A DNA stretch of 64,000 nt from an uncultured Mollicutes bacterium (GTDB lineage Bacteria; Bacillota_I; Bacilli_A; ML615J-28; CAG-313), in NCBI GenBank assembly GCA_900548675.1, contig URLJ01000002.1:1-64000 (forward strand), in the 5' to 3' direction. Positions 14,975 through 23,742 of the stretch are shown here, piece by piece; position 1 is the stretch's first letter; every line of letters begins with the position of its first letter. A program made the position numbers and the translations under genes. The notes beneath the pieces were generated by a model. It did no database searches. It saw only the letters and a program-made list of their open reading frames with translations, and was not told where the DNA came from.

Positions 14975-15716
14975 CATTTTCTTTTAAGAAGTTAATTACT
15001 GTATCCATTAATTCTTGACGTTGTTCCATACTTTGATAACAATGCTCGGCATTTGAAATTAGTTTTCTTGAAACATTTTTATATAAAGATAAATACTTCT
15101 CACTATATATAATAGGCACTGATTTATCACATTCGCCATGAATAATTTGGACTGGTTTGGTAAATTTTTCGACATTTTCATAAAAGTTTATTCCTTTAAA
15201 TGAATCTGCAAAATCTTTACTTATTAAGTATCCACCCATATCTTTACATGTATCGTTATACCATTTTAAATTAGATTTATATATATATCTATCAGATATT
15301 TCATCCATATTAGCGGCTGGAGACATTAGGAGAAGCAAATCTATCTTATCACTATATTCTACTCCCATTCTTGAGGCTGTCAAGCCGCCCATAGAAAAGC
15401 CGCCAACAATTAATTTTTTCGTTTTATTAATTTCTAAAGCATAGTTAATAATAGTTCTCGCATCACTCAAAATAGTGTTATAAGTCATTTCTGAAAAATC
15501 GCCATCGCTATCACCATTGCCCATAAAATCAAATCTTAAACTAGAATATCCATTTAACGCTAGTGCTTTGGATAAGTTTTTTAATAAAAAATTATTTTCA
15601 TTTTTATGACCCGTAAAGCCATGAAACAACACAACCAAACCCTTGTTTTGATTACCTTCTTCGTATATTCCTCTCAACAAATAGCTACCATTTCTTATTT
15701 CAGTGTACTTTTTCAT
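14964..15716 (-). CDS. Alpha/beta hydrolase, esterase type
   Basis: A 250-residue cytosolic alpha/beta hydrolase. The nucleophile elbow is GFSMGG with Ser108. The oxyanion segment is LFHGFTGHKNENNF, the acid is in HGECDKSVP, and the catalytic His is near NAEHCY. This pattern resembles cinnamoyl-esterase/BAAT-like hydrolases. The substrate is unknown. Its start overlaps the murQ stop by 17 nt, so it is the last gene of the muramic acid unit. A role in trimming acyl groups from cell-wall sugars (for example O-acetyl) is an inference from position only. Confidence 0.82.
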   Translation of the reverse strand: MKKYTEIRNGSYLLRGIYEEGNQNKGLVVLFHGFTGHKNENNFLLKNLSKALALNGYSSLRFDFMGNGDSDGDFSEMTYNTILSDARTIINYALEINKTKKLIVGGFSMGGLTASRMGVEYSDKIDLLLLMSPAANMDEISDRYIYKSNLKWYNDTCKDMGGYLISKDFADSFKGINFYENVEKFTKPVQIIHGECDKSVPIIYSEKYLSLYKNVSRKLISNAEHCYQSMEQRQELMDTVINFLKENEKN

Positions 15717-16635
15717 TTTGAAATTCCTCTAATGCTTTTCTTAAATGCCCTTGATGTTTATCTAAAGCAGCATCCACTATTGCTGGATCAGTTTGTTTTG
15801 TAAAATAAGCATAAAGAGCTTTTTTAGCACTACCATATTTTTCATAATAGGTTTTGGCATCGTCTTTAGTCATGCCTGTTGCATCCATAAGTATTTTATA
15901 TACTCTCTCAACCAATTTTTCATTTGTTGCTGCAACATCTATCATATAGTTTTCATATACTTTTCCAAGCTTTATCATTGTAGCTGTTGAGATCATATTA
16001 CAAATCATTTTTTGTGCTGTGCCTGATTTCATTCTTGTAGATCCCGTTACTACTTCAGCACCAGTTATAGCTTCTATTGGACAATCGACCATTTGAGCTA
16101 ATATACTATTACTAGCAGTCACAATACATCCTGTTAGAGCATTAATGGATAATGCATATTTAATAGCTCCAATGACATATGGTGTTCTCCCACTTGCGGC
16201 AACGCCGACAACAACATCTTTACTTGTCAAATTGATGTTTTTCAGATCCTCAACACCAAGACTTTCTAAATCTTCAGCTCCTTCTACAGCTTTTTGAAAA
16301 GCATCTTTGCCACCTGCCATAAGCCCCATAACAGTATCATGTGATGTACTATAGGTTGGCGGACATTCAACTGCATCCATTAAGCCGATTCTGCCGCTTG
16401 TACCTGCGCCTATATATATTAATCTACCGCCATTTGAAATTCTTTTTGTAATCTCATCAACTAATTTTTCAATTTGTGGAATGGCTTTTTCAACCGCAAA
16501 AGCTACAGTTTTATCTTCTTCATTAATTACTTTTAAAATATTCGCAGTTGTCATTTCATCAATATGGATGCTTCTAGTACATCTTGATTCAGTAGAAATT
16601 TTTCCTAAATTGAGATTTTCATCATGTTTACTCAT
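15700..16635 (-). CDS. murQ: N-acetylmuramic acid 6-phosphate etherase
   Basis: Cleaves the lactyl ether of MurNAc-6-phosphate to give GlcNAc-6-phosphate and D-lactate in the cytosol. The SIS domain is clear: GGRLIYIGAGTSGRIGLMDAVECPP, GVAASGRTPYVIGA and TGSTRMKSGTAQK. The C-terminal MurQ helix region includes VAATNEKLVERV and KHQGHLRKAL. The start chosen is ATG 16635 (MSKHDENL), which gives 311 residues, close to the family norm. The longer frame to 16674 runs into anmK. It overlaps the anmK stop by 8 nt. It ends with TGA, showing that TGA is a stop here. Confidence 0.95.
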   Translation of the reverse strand: MSKHDENLNLGKISTESRCTRSIHIDEMTTANILKVINEEDKTVAFAVEKAIPQIEKLVDEITKRISNGGRLIYIGAGTSGRIGLMDAVECPPTYSTSHDTVMGLMAGGKDAFQKAVEGAEDLESLGVEDLKNINLTSKDVVVGVAASGRTPYVIGAIKYALSINALTGCIVTASNSILAQMVDCPIEAITGAEVVTGSTRMKSGTAQKMICNMISTATMIKLGKVYENYMIDVAATNEKLVERVYKILMDATGMTKDDAKTYYEKYGSAKKALYAYFTKQTDPAIVDAALDKHQGHLRKALEEFQNEKVH

Positions 16636-17839
16636 AAAATTCTTCACTTTCCTTTGGATATATAACACTTCCAAGTACTACCTCATCCTTTGCTCCTGTT
16701 GCGGAAGGGACGTTTCCAGGCTTTCCTTGTAAGTTTAGGTGAGCTAATATTGCGAAAGCCATCGCTTCTTTTGCATCGATATATACTTCTTGAGCATTCT
16801 TTTCTATTACAGCATCTACGCTAGATGCAATAAGTTCCATCATATATTCATTATGCGCACCACCACCATTAATTAATATGTGGTCTTTACTGCTAAAATT
16901 AGGAAAGAATCTCTTAATTGTATCTGTTAAGTGATAGGCCGTAAAGGCTGTTAAAGTAGCTATTACGTCTTCGCTCACAAGCTCTTTTTTTGCGTTTGCT
17001 TCTTTCATTAAAGTTAGTACTTTATTTAAATAATCTTTACTATAATATTCACGTCCCGTACTTTTAGGATATTTTTCCTTTAAATATGGATCTTCTAGTA
17101 ATTTCTCTAAAACATCTTTATTTACTTTACCACTTCTAGCTATTAAGCCTTTATCATCATAATCTTTACCATAGAACATTCGCATTGCATCATCAATTAA
17201 CATGTTTCCTGGCCCTGTATCAAATGATATAATTGTTTTGTCTTTTGCAAGATATGTAATATTTGTGATACCGCCAATATTAACAAGTATTTGATTATAG
17301 TGTTTGTTATAATGAAGTATTTCTTCTGATTTTGGAACAAGTGGAGCGCCACTTCCCCCTGCAGATATATCCATTTGACGAAAATTATATACAACAGGCT
17401 TGTTATACATATATGCAAGATATGACATGTCTCCTAATTGAAGAGTAGATGGATAGCCAAGCATTCCCTTTGGATCATGGAAAACAGTTTGACCATGAAC
17501 ACCGATGAATTCTATATCATAAGGAGTTAAATTGAAACTATCTAACGCTTGATCGACGGCTTCCTTATATAAAACACCTAACTTTTTATTTAAACAAGAT
17601 ACTTCACCAATAGTTACATTCTCTGTCGTTACTTTTAAAATTTGCTTTTTAGTATCTTGATCATACAAGGATAAATAATATCCCTTTAACTCATATGAAT
17701 ATATATAATCTTCATCTAAAAAATCATCGCTTATTCTCTTCTTTTTTTTACCCGTTACTTCGACCAAAGCAACATCTATACCATCTAATGATGTTCCACT
17801 CATTAATCCTAAACAAAAAAATTTAATTTCATTATTCAT
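16628..17839 (-). CDS. anmK: Anhydro-N-acetylmuramic acid kinase
   Basis: Phosphorylates and hydrates 1,6-anhydro-MurNAc to MurNAc-6-phosphate, the MurQ substrate. AnmK motifs are present: LMSGTSLDGIDVALVEV near the N terminus, GVHGQTVFHDP, NIGGITNITY, SFDTGPGNMLIDDAM, and NGGGAHNEYMM. Length (403) is slightly above the usual 360-390. AAGGA precedes the ATG. Its presence implies that anhydro-muropeptides, the products of lytic transglycosylases, reach the cell. It lies 76 bp after mupG in the same direction and overlaps murQ. Confidence 0.95.
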   Translation of the reverse strand: MNNEIKFFCLGLMSGTSLDGIDVALVEVTGKKKKRISDDFLDEDYIYSYELKGYYLSLYDQDTKKQILKVTTENVTIGEVSCLNKKLGVLYKEAVDQALDSFNLTPYDIEFIGVHGQTVFHDPKGMLGYPSTLQLGDMSYLAYMYNKPVVYNFRQMDISAGGSGAPLVPKSEEILHYNKHYNQILVNIGGITNITYLAKDKTIISFDTGPGNMLIDDAMRMFYGKDYDDKGLIARSGKVNKDVLEKLLEDPYLKEKYPKSTGREYYSKDYLNKVLTLMKEANAKKELVSEDVIATLTAFTAYHLTDTIKRFFPNFSSKDHILINGGGAHNEYMMELIASSVDAVIEKNAQEVYIDAKEAMAFAILAHLNLQGKPGNVPSATGAKDEVVLGSVIYPKESEEFYE

Positions 17840-17915
17840 TTGATGTTCCTTCTTATTTTTACATTTTACGCCTAAAATTTGCCTAATACGGCATTTTTAT
17901 CGATTTTGTAATTAA

Positions 17916-18998
17916 TTATTCATTATTCTTTAAGATGCCTTCTTTAATGAATTTAAAAGTTGTTCCAGGTTTTAAATTATCCACAATTACTCTTCCATAG
18001 TAAGGTACTCGACCAACAACATTTACTCTTTCTGATTTTTCCATTTCTTTTAAGGCTATACTTACTTCACCACAATATCTTTTGTATAACGCGTTATCAA
18101 TACAAACATCGTAAGGTGTTATTTTTTTTACATTAATAGGTTCTATCATCGTCTTACTTTTTTTACTAGAACGAATCATATATTCACCTTGATCGGTGCG
18201 AGAATTATTTAAAGTAAATAGTAATTCCATTTCTTCATCTGAAAGATTGTCACAAATTTCAATAGGAATTAAGGCAATCTCAGTATTTAATGATGCAAGT
18301 TCTTCTAATTCATCACTAGATGCATATGCATCACCAATTCCTATTACATCTATACCTGCTTGAGCAAGAAGACGTGCCGCATATTTTACTGGCATATCTC
18401 TAGTTTCCTCTATTGATGGCAAGCCTTCATACATTGGAGGGCGTTTCATATTATTTGATGGAATATATGCCATTTTTTCTAAACCATATTCAAAAAACCA
18501 TTTATTTCTCTCAAGCATTTGACGGTATGATAGAGCAGTATATTTTTTGGGATAGAAATTATAACTCATTCGAACATTGCTTGTATTTAAACCCATTTTT
18601 ACTAATTCATCTAAATAGTCTTTTTTAATTGTTGAAGCATTTAATTCTATTTTACAATTGCCATAACTTAATTTTACTATTTCTTCTTTTGAAAAACCAT
18701 AATCCAATCTTAAAGCACCTATTTGCTTTGTTATTTCGAATGATTCATAGGCTTTTTTTGAAAGATCTACAATCAGTTTCATATTTAATTTTTCTGCTAT
18801 TTTTAATAAGCCTTTAAATTGCGCTTCAAAATTTTCACCATTGTTGTTATTATTTAGAGCCTCAGGTATATGGTAAGAAGTGAAAACATCTTTAATTCCA
18901 AGCGATTGAGCTTTTTCCATATACTTAGCATTTTCTATATTATTGTATTCTGCAAGTCCTACATAAACACTAATTGCAGGCGTTACTTTTTTATTCAT
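17916..18998 (-). CDS. mupG: 6-phospho-N-acetylmuramidase MupG-like (DUF871, GH170)
   Basis: A 360-residue DUF871 protein. Known members such as S. aureus MupG hydrolyse MurNAc-6P-GlcNAc in the cytosol. The N-terminal barrel shows SVYVGLAEYNNI, IKDVFTSYHIPE, LDYGFS, NVRMSYNFYPKKYTALS and GDAYAS. A C-terminal cyclophilin-like domain begins about residue 240 and includes EYMIRSS, NALYKRYCGE and RVPYYGRVIVDNLKPG. No signal peptide is present. AGGAG lies before the ATG. The clustering with anmK and murQ fits muramic acid recovery. No MurP-type PTS, which normally supplies the phosphorylated substrate, is in the window. Confidence 0.85.
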   Translation of the reverse strand: MNKKVTPAISVYVGLAEYNNIENAKYMEKAQSLGIKDVFTSYHIPEALNNNNNGENFEAQFKGLLKIAEKLNMKLIVDLSKKAYESFEITKQIGALRLDYGFSKEEIVKLSYGNCKIELNASTIKKDYLDELVKMGLNTSNVRMSYNFYPKKYTALSYRQMLERNKWFFEYGLEKMAYIPSNNMKRPPMYEGLPSIEETRDMPVKYAARLLAQAGIDVIGIGDAYASSDELEELASLNTEIALIPIEICDNLSDEEMELLFTLNNSRTDQGEYMIRSSKKSKTMIEPINVKKITPYDVCIDNALYKRYCGEVSIALKEMEKSERVNVVGRVPYYGRVIVDNLKPGTTFKFIKEGILKNNE

Positions 18999-19020
18999 TA
19001 TTTCTCCTATTTTTTATTTA

Positions 19021-20172
19021 TTAATAAAGTAGGTAAGGTTTTCGTATTTCATTAAATTTTTTACCATCTTCATCTAAGATATTTAAGCATACGTCGAGCG
19101 GATATTTTCTTTCAATCATATAACTGCATCCGGTTTCAAATTCAAACATACATGGACGTCCTTCAACGTATGGTGGGTTAATTTTGAAATCATTTGGATA
19201 CATTTTCCAAAGAGTATCTAAGATTACCCAACTAGTTTTAACGCTTTCAAAAGTCTTACGATCAGTAACGTGCATATATACACCCCCGCACAATTTGCCT
19301 TGATATTTAGCGAAAGTTGGTGTAAACCATTGAGGTCTAAAGTATACTCCTTTTAATTTATGAGCGTTAAGCGCTTCTGCGAAACGTTCACTTTTAATAT
19401 ATGGAGCACCAAACAATTCAAATGGTGTTGTAGTTCCTCTTCCTTCTTCAACATTTGTACCTTCTAAAACACAAGTAGCATTATATGCATAAGCGGTATT
19501 AATCGTTGGAAAATTTGGAGAAGGTAATACCCAAGGAAGATTTGTATCCTCAAAATCCATATCTCTTGTCCAACCGAGCATTGGGATAACTTCTAAATCA
19601 CAACCAATTTTATATTCTTTGTTGAATAATAATGCTAATTCACCAATTGTCATCCCGTGACGTTGTGTGATAGGATAATATCCAACAAAAGAACGATATT
19701 TAAGATCTAAAATATTGCCCTCACAAACAACCCCATTTACAGGGTTTGGTCTGTCAAATACAACAAATTTTTTACCATATTGTTCACATGCTTCCATACA
19801 ATATGCCATTGTATAAATAAATGTATAATAACGTGATCCAGCATCTTGAATATCAATAGCCATAATATCAATGTTATCCATGATTTCTTTAGATGGATGG
19901 CGAGTTTTTCCATATAAACTGTAAACAGTTATTCCTGTTTCATCATCAACATATGTTTCTAAATGTTGACCAGCTTGAATACTAGCTCTTACTCCATGTT
20001 CTGGAGAGAATAAAGCCACAAGGTTAACTTTTTCTCTTAATATATCAATACTTGATTTAAAAGTATGATCTATACCTGTCGGATTAGTAATTAAACCTAC
20101 TCTTTTCCCCTTAAATAAATCTAGATATTCATCTAATCTTTCAATTCCTAAAACTACTTTACTCTTCTTCAT
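19021..20172 (-). CDS. namZ: Exo-beta-N-acetylmuramidase NamZ-like (DUF1343), no signal peptide
   Basis: A DUF1343 protein like B. subtilis NamZ (YbbC), which removes MurNAc from the non-reducing end of peptidoglycan fragments. Family motifs: GKRVGLITNPTGID, LFSPEHGVRA, VYSLYGKTRHPS, DIQDAGSRYYTFIYTMAY, VFDRPNPVNG, and EGRGTTTPFELFGAP. B. subtilis NamZ is secreted, but this protein begins directly with the domain and has no signal peptide, so it should act in the cytosol on imported fragments. ATG 20172 is preferred. The alternative is TTG 20196, closer to the AAGGGA site. It overlaps the upstream DUF624 gene by 14 nt. Confidence 0.9.
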   Translation of the reverse strand: MKKSKVVLGIERLDEYLDLFKGKRVGLITNPTGIDHTFKSSIDILREKVNLVALFSPEHGVRASIQAGQHLETYVDDETGITVYSLYGKTRHPSKEIMDNIDIMAIDIQDAGSRYYTFIYTMAYCMEACEQYGKKFVVFDRPNPVNGVVCEGNILDLKYRSFVGYYPITQRHGMTIGELALLFNKEYKIGCDLEVIPMLGWTRDMDFEDTNLPWVLPSPNFPTINTAYAYNATCVLEGTNVEEGRGTTTPFELFGAPYIKSERFAEALNAHKLKGVYFRPQWFTPTFAKYQGKLCGGVYMHVTDRKTFESVKTSWVILDTLWKMYPNDFKINPPYVEGRPCMFEFETGCSYMIERKYPLDVCLNILDEDGKKFNEIRKPYLLY

Positions 20173-20809
20173 TATCTTTATTTTCGTCCCTTTCAATAAT
20201 TTTTTTTAAGTAATAATATATTGGATCAGTTATTTTAACAGCTAAAAATGCCGAACCGCTGACTCCTATACATATCCATATAGGAAATAAAACGATGCCA
20301 CTTATTGCGAGCAAGAAGCACGCAAGTACAAGCATAGTATTTAGAAAATGTCTAAATGACACAAATAAAGAAAACTTGTATCCATCAAAAAAACCAACAT
20401 ATGGAAAATTAACAAAAACAAATGGCAACTGCAAGTTTATAAAAATAAAAAATATTGTAATACCTACCGTGAACCAAAAACCAATTTGTCCTATTATTGC
20501 TTCAGGCTTTATTAAAAATCCATAAAAATATAATGATAATATGATTAATGCCAAAATTATCGTATTGATTATACCAAAAACAATACTTCTTTTAAAGTTT
20601 TTACCAAATGTTATAAAATATGTTTTAATAACACTCGCAGGACCTTCTGTAGAAAAATCTTTTAAAACTTCTATTAAGGTTGTAATAGCGCTAAAAGCTG
20701 TAAAAATAGGCACAATCAAAAAAATAGTAATTAAATTAGTTACTACTAAAGCAAAAAGCCATTCAAAGAACTTAAAGGTTTTACTGGAAACTTTTTTATC
20801 TTGATCCAT
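20159..20809 (-). CDS. DUF624 (YesL-like) membrane protein
   Basis: A 216-residue membrane protein with about five spans. It resembles the DUF624/YesL family in size and in the start FKFFEWLFALVVTNLITIFLIVPIF. Such proteins usually sit beside CUT1 sugar importers in Firmicutes, but their function is unknown. AGGAG precedes the ATG. It heads the namZ-mupG-anmK-murQ-hydrolase unit. A second DUF624 protein is at 32003-32698. The charged tail (ERDENKDNEEE) is cytosolic. Confidence is moderate for family, low for role. Confidence 0.75.
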   Translation of the reverse strand: MDQDKKVSSKTFKFFEWLFALVVTNLITIFLIVPIFTAFSAITTLIEVLKDFSTEGPASVIKTYFITFGKNFKRSIVFGIINTIILALIILSLYFYGFLIKPEAIIGQIGFWFTVGITIFFIFINLQLPFVFVNFPYVGFFDGYKFSLFVSFRHFLNTMLVLACFLLAISGIVLFPIWICIGVSGSAFLAVKITDPIYYYLKKIIERDENKDNEEE

Positions 20810-20902
20810 ATGTTTTCTCCTTTTTACTCAATTTATATTTTATCACAAATAAAGAAAAAAGAAAAGGGTTTGACAATATAAAGAACGTTATAAACAAAAA
20901 TA

Positions 20903-20927
20903 AAATGACTCCCCAAAGGGGGAGTCA
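20903..20927 (-). terminator. Terminator after the sugar-binding lipoprotein gene
   Basis: Strong stem TGACTCCCC (20906-20914) with GGGGGAGTCA (20918-20927) and a 3-nt loop. It is followed on the minus strand by TTTTATTTTTG. Confidence 0.85.
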
Positions 20928-20940
20928 CCATTATCTTGAA

Positions 20941-22647
20941 TTAATTAAAATTAATTTCCTCAAGTGTCTTTTGATAAATTGGTTGTAATGCTGCTAATTT
21001 GCTAGCAGGGTCGCCATCTTCCTTAAGTGATGGGAAGTTTAGCCAGAAGCCATTTAGCTTGTAGTGTGAACCTTCACCAGCAGTCATTGATACTAATTCT
21101 AATAAGTCTAAATATTGATATTTAGAAGCTTGAACTGACATCAAAGCATTAACTGAAGCTTCAGAGTCAATTCTCTTAGCTAAGAATGCACGATATTTAG
21201 CTTCTTTATCAAGTGAAGTAGTTTTTGATTCAGGTGGAACTGCTGCGAATAAGTCATCAAGCATGTTAAGAAGAACTTTTGTTGATAGACCATTTTCACC
21301 ATTTTCAACAGGTTGGAATGCCCATGTAGCTTCATATCCCATTGGAATTTGGAAAGTTTCTTTAGCTGCGCCATCACCTTCAGCTGTTGGATAAGGAACT
21401 ACTGAAATCTTAAAGTCGCATTGATCTTTGAAACGTAATGTTGAACTTAAGAACCAAAGACTACCAGTATTGAAGATAGCTTTACCTTCTCTGAATTTAT
21501 CAGAAACGTCATTTGATCCACTTGCTTTGTCGATTTGACCTTTTGCATATAAGTTCTTTAAGTTATTGAAAGTATCAAGTGTTTTTTGGTTAGTTAATAA
21601 TACTGTATTAGTTTCAGCATCAACAAATCTACCACCAGATGCAGCAAGGAAACCTTGAGCCATTCTTACATATTCACCTGATAATACTGTGCTTTCATCA
21701 CCTAATTGTGCTTTAGCAGCGTCTGCAAATTCAACGAATTTAGCATAATCCCATTTGCCTTCATTCCATAATGTAGCAGGATCTTCTAAACCTAGTTTGT
21801 CAACTAAATCTTGGTTGTAGTATAAGAATGTGTCAGGTCTTACAGAACCATTTGAGTAACCATATACTTTACCATTAGCGCTAGTCATCTTTAAGAATGA
21901 TGGATCTTGTTCATAATTGATATCTTTGAATAAACCAGTTTTCTTAGAAGTGTTATATAATTCAGCGATTGAACCATTTTTCTTCAATGTAGAAATCCAG
22001 TTAGAGTCAATTAGGAAAATGTGACCTGAATATTTGTTAACAGTTTTTTGATTTTGAATCCATGCAACACGGCTAGGACCCCATGCAGCATCTGCAGGGT
22101 ATTCTTCGTATTTAATTGTTACATTGTAAGCAGCTTCAACATCTGTTCTAACTCTTTGACGGTCTTCTCTTCTTTCACCAGTGAAACCAGTTTGTGAAGG
22201 ATCGTTTTCAGCAGCGATACCTACATAGATTTTAATTTCCATTTTCTTTCCATCAAAACCAAAACGATTGTAATCCCAATCGAATGTTGTAGGGTCAAGA
22301 CATTTATCTTGGTTACGGTCTTCAGAACATGATTTTTCACCTATAGAACCTTCTTTTTCCCATTTAGCTTTAAGAGTCATACTCTTAGTAACAGGTTTAC
22401 TAAAATCATATGCTTTATTACTATTTTGCCATTCAACAAATTTATATCCTTCTCTTGTAGGATCTGTTGGTTTAGCAACTGTTTCACCTTTTTTAACTTT
22501 AACAACTTGAACTTCTGAGCCATCGTTATAGTCAAATTTAACACTATATTCAGTAGTAGTAGTAGTGCCACCACCGCCGCCAGTTGTACATCCAATTAAT
22601 GTTAAAGCAAAAAGAGCAACAAATAAAAATTTAACAAATTTTTTCAT
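20941..22647 (-). CDS. Family-1 sugar-binding lipoprotein with InlB-type repeat
   Basis: A 568-residue lipoprotein. The signal peptide ends at LIGC, followed by a Gly/Thr linker. One InlB-type repeat (about residues 33-95) has the KP..P...GYKFVEW core. A family-1 solute-binding domain follows, with IYVGIAAENDPS, YNQDLVDKLGL, NEGKWDYAKFVEFADAAK and NTGSLWFLSS. The start at 22647 is set by AAGGAG; the longer frame from 22698 lies in the upstream gene. Its start overlaps the GNAT gene stop by 17 nt. It has no permease genes next to it, so it probably feeds one of the permease pairs at 32.7-34.9 or 41.2-43.6 kb. The ligand is unknown; an aminosugar is likely from context. Confidence 0.87.
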   Translation of the reverse strand: MKKFVKFLFVALFALTLIGCTTGGGGGTTTTTEYSVKFDYNDGSEVQVVKVKKGETVAKPTDPTREGYKFVEWQNSNKAYDFSKPVTKSMTLKAKWEKEGSIGEKSCSEDRNQDKCLDPTTFDWDYNRFGFDGKKMEIKIYVGIAAENDPSQTGFTGERREDRQRVRTDVEAAYNVTIKYEEYPADAAWGPSRVAWIQNQKTVNKYSGHIFLIDSNWISTLKKNGSIAELYNTSKKTGLFKDINYEQDPSFLKMTSANGKVYGYSNGSVRPDTFLYYNQDLVDKLGLEDPATLWNEGKWDYAKFVEFADAAKAQLGDESTVLSGEYVRMAQGFLAASGGRFVDAETNTVLLTNQKTLDTFNNLKNLYAKGQIDKASGSNDVSDKFREGKAIFNTGSLWFLSSTLRFKDQCDFKISVVPYPTAEGDGAAKETFQIPMGYEATWAFQPVENGENGLSTKVLLNMLDDLFAAVPPESKTTSLDKEAKYRAFLAKRIDSEASVNALMSVQASKYQYLDLLELVSMTAGEGSHYKLNGFWLNFPSLKEDGDPASKLAALQPIYQKTLEEINFN

Positions 22648-23629
22648 AGTTTTTCTCCTTTTTTGTATAAATATACGATTTCCACACCTCAAAACCAAAC
22701 TTGCGGTATAAATCCATCAAACTTGTCCAATCAATCATAATATCAGTAACATTTAAACTAACTAAATGATTATTTGCACAAGCAAGCAAATTATATGCAA
22801 TATTGTTATTGCGGTGGGTAGGTTCAACACCTAATGGTCCAATTGAACCGAGATGTTCAAACCTTTTTTGCCATGTCAGGCCATAGCCGATAATTGATAG
22901 TGGCGTTTTATCGTCTTCGTACCGGCAAAACCCACATATGTGATTATTTTTATCAAGACATATAAAATATAAATCAGGGCCTTGATCAATATAATCACTT
23001 ACTTCTACGGCCCATCGGCCTGGCCAATTAGAAGTAATAAAACTTTTTAACTCTTCTTTATCGTTTTCATTTGAAATACGTATTGTATAATCATTGCCAT
23101 CTTTAAATGGTTTTAATGGAATAATTGCATTTGATGGTTTCACATGCTTTACCAAATCATTCGTGGTGTTCAATGTTTTAAACCCACGATGTTCAAACCA
23201 TAAGGAAGAGGACTTTAAATCCATTGGTATACCAGGAAAGAAATTTTGATAATCTCTACCTAGGTTTAGCTCCTCTTTGCCAAGGATCTTAAAATCACTT
23301 TCAACTTTATTTAATAATGCGCTTCCAATTCCTTTTTTTCGATATAATGGATCAACATAAATTAGCGATATCCATCCGGTATTAGTATATGCTTCAACTT
23401 TTATAGGATGTAACCACACTTTCGCAATTATAAATCCAACTATTTTGTTATCTATAATTGCAACACAAGATGTATCACTTAAAAAACCTATTGTGTCATA
23501 TGTTGATCGTTCCATAAGCTCTTTTGATATGGGAAATATCTCTCCCATTTCAAAATTCCAAAGAGCTGTTACTTCCTCAATCACATAAGATTTAGGAAAA
23601 TTTTTAAAACTTTTAATTTCTAGATTCAT
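22631..23629 (-). CDS. Double GNAT-fold acetyltransferase-like protein
   Basis: About 332 residues with two GNAT domains in tandem. The first (about 1-165) has the acetyl-CoA motif VDPLYRKKGIGSALL. The second (about 180-330) has VEPTHRNNNIAYNLL, where the usual RxxGxG loop is degraded, so it may not bind acetyl-CoA. The start at 23629 (MNLEIKSF) is chosen because longer starts lie within a terminator-like hairpin; no strong Shine-Dalgarno is seen. A protein of the same architecture is at 57375-58367. Both are inside the glycan island, suggesting aminosugar acetylation, but this is inference. Confidence 0.75.
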   Translation of the reverse strand: MNLEIKSFKNFPKSYVIEEVTALWNFEMGEIFPISKELMERSTYDTIGFLSDTSCVAIIDNKIVGFIIAKVWLHPIKVEAYTNTGWISLIYVDPLYRKKGIGSALLNKVESDFKILGKEELNLGRDYQNFFPGIPMDLKSSSLWFEHRGFKTLNTTNDLVKHVKPSNAIIPLKPFKDGNDYTIRISNENDKEELKSFITSNWPGRWAVEVSDYIDQGPDLYFICLDKNNHICGFCRYEDDKTPLSIIGYGLTWQKRFEHLGSIGPLGVEPTHRNNNIAYNLLACANNHLVSLNVTDIMIDWTSLMDLYRKFGFEVWKSYIYTKKEKNYEKIC

Positions 23630-23654
23630 AAAAATAATTGTCTTTTTTTTCATA

Positions 23655-23686
23655 AATACAGGGAAGATTTGCACCTTCCCCGTATT
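23655..23686 (-). terminator. Possible terminator after the large surface protein
   Basis: AATAC and GGGAAG (23655-23666) pair with CTTCCC and GTATT (23675-23686). The minus-strand T tract after it is short (TATTTAT), so read-through into the GNAT gene is possible. Confidence 0.4.
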
Positions 23687-23742
23687 GATAACTAATCAAT
23701 AATCAACACGAGCAGTATTAATTATTCAAGATGATTAGATTA

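Noticed and set aside
15700..15702. Possible Mycoplasma-type code with TGA as Trp
   Set aside because: murQ ends at TGA at its expected family length, and Trp in all conserved motifs is coded by TGG. YIP1 and a permease end in TAG and most others in TAA, so the standard bacterial code holds.
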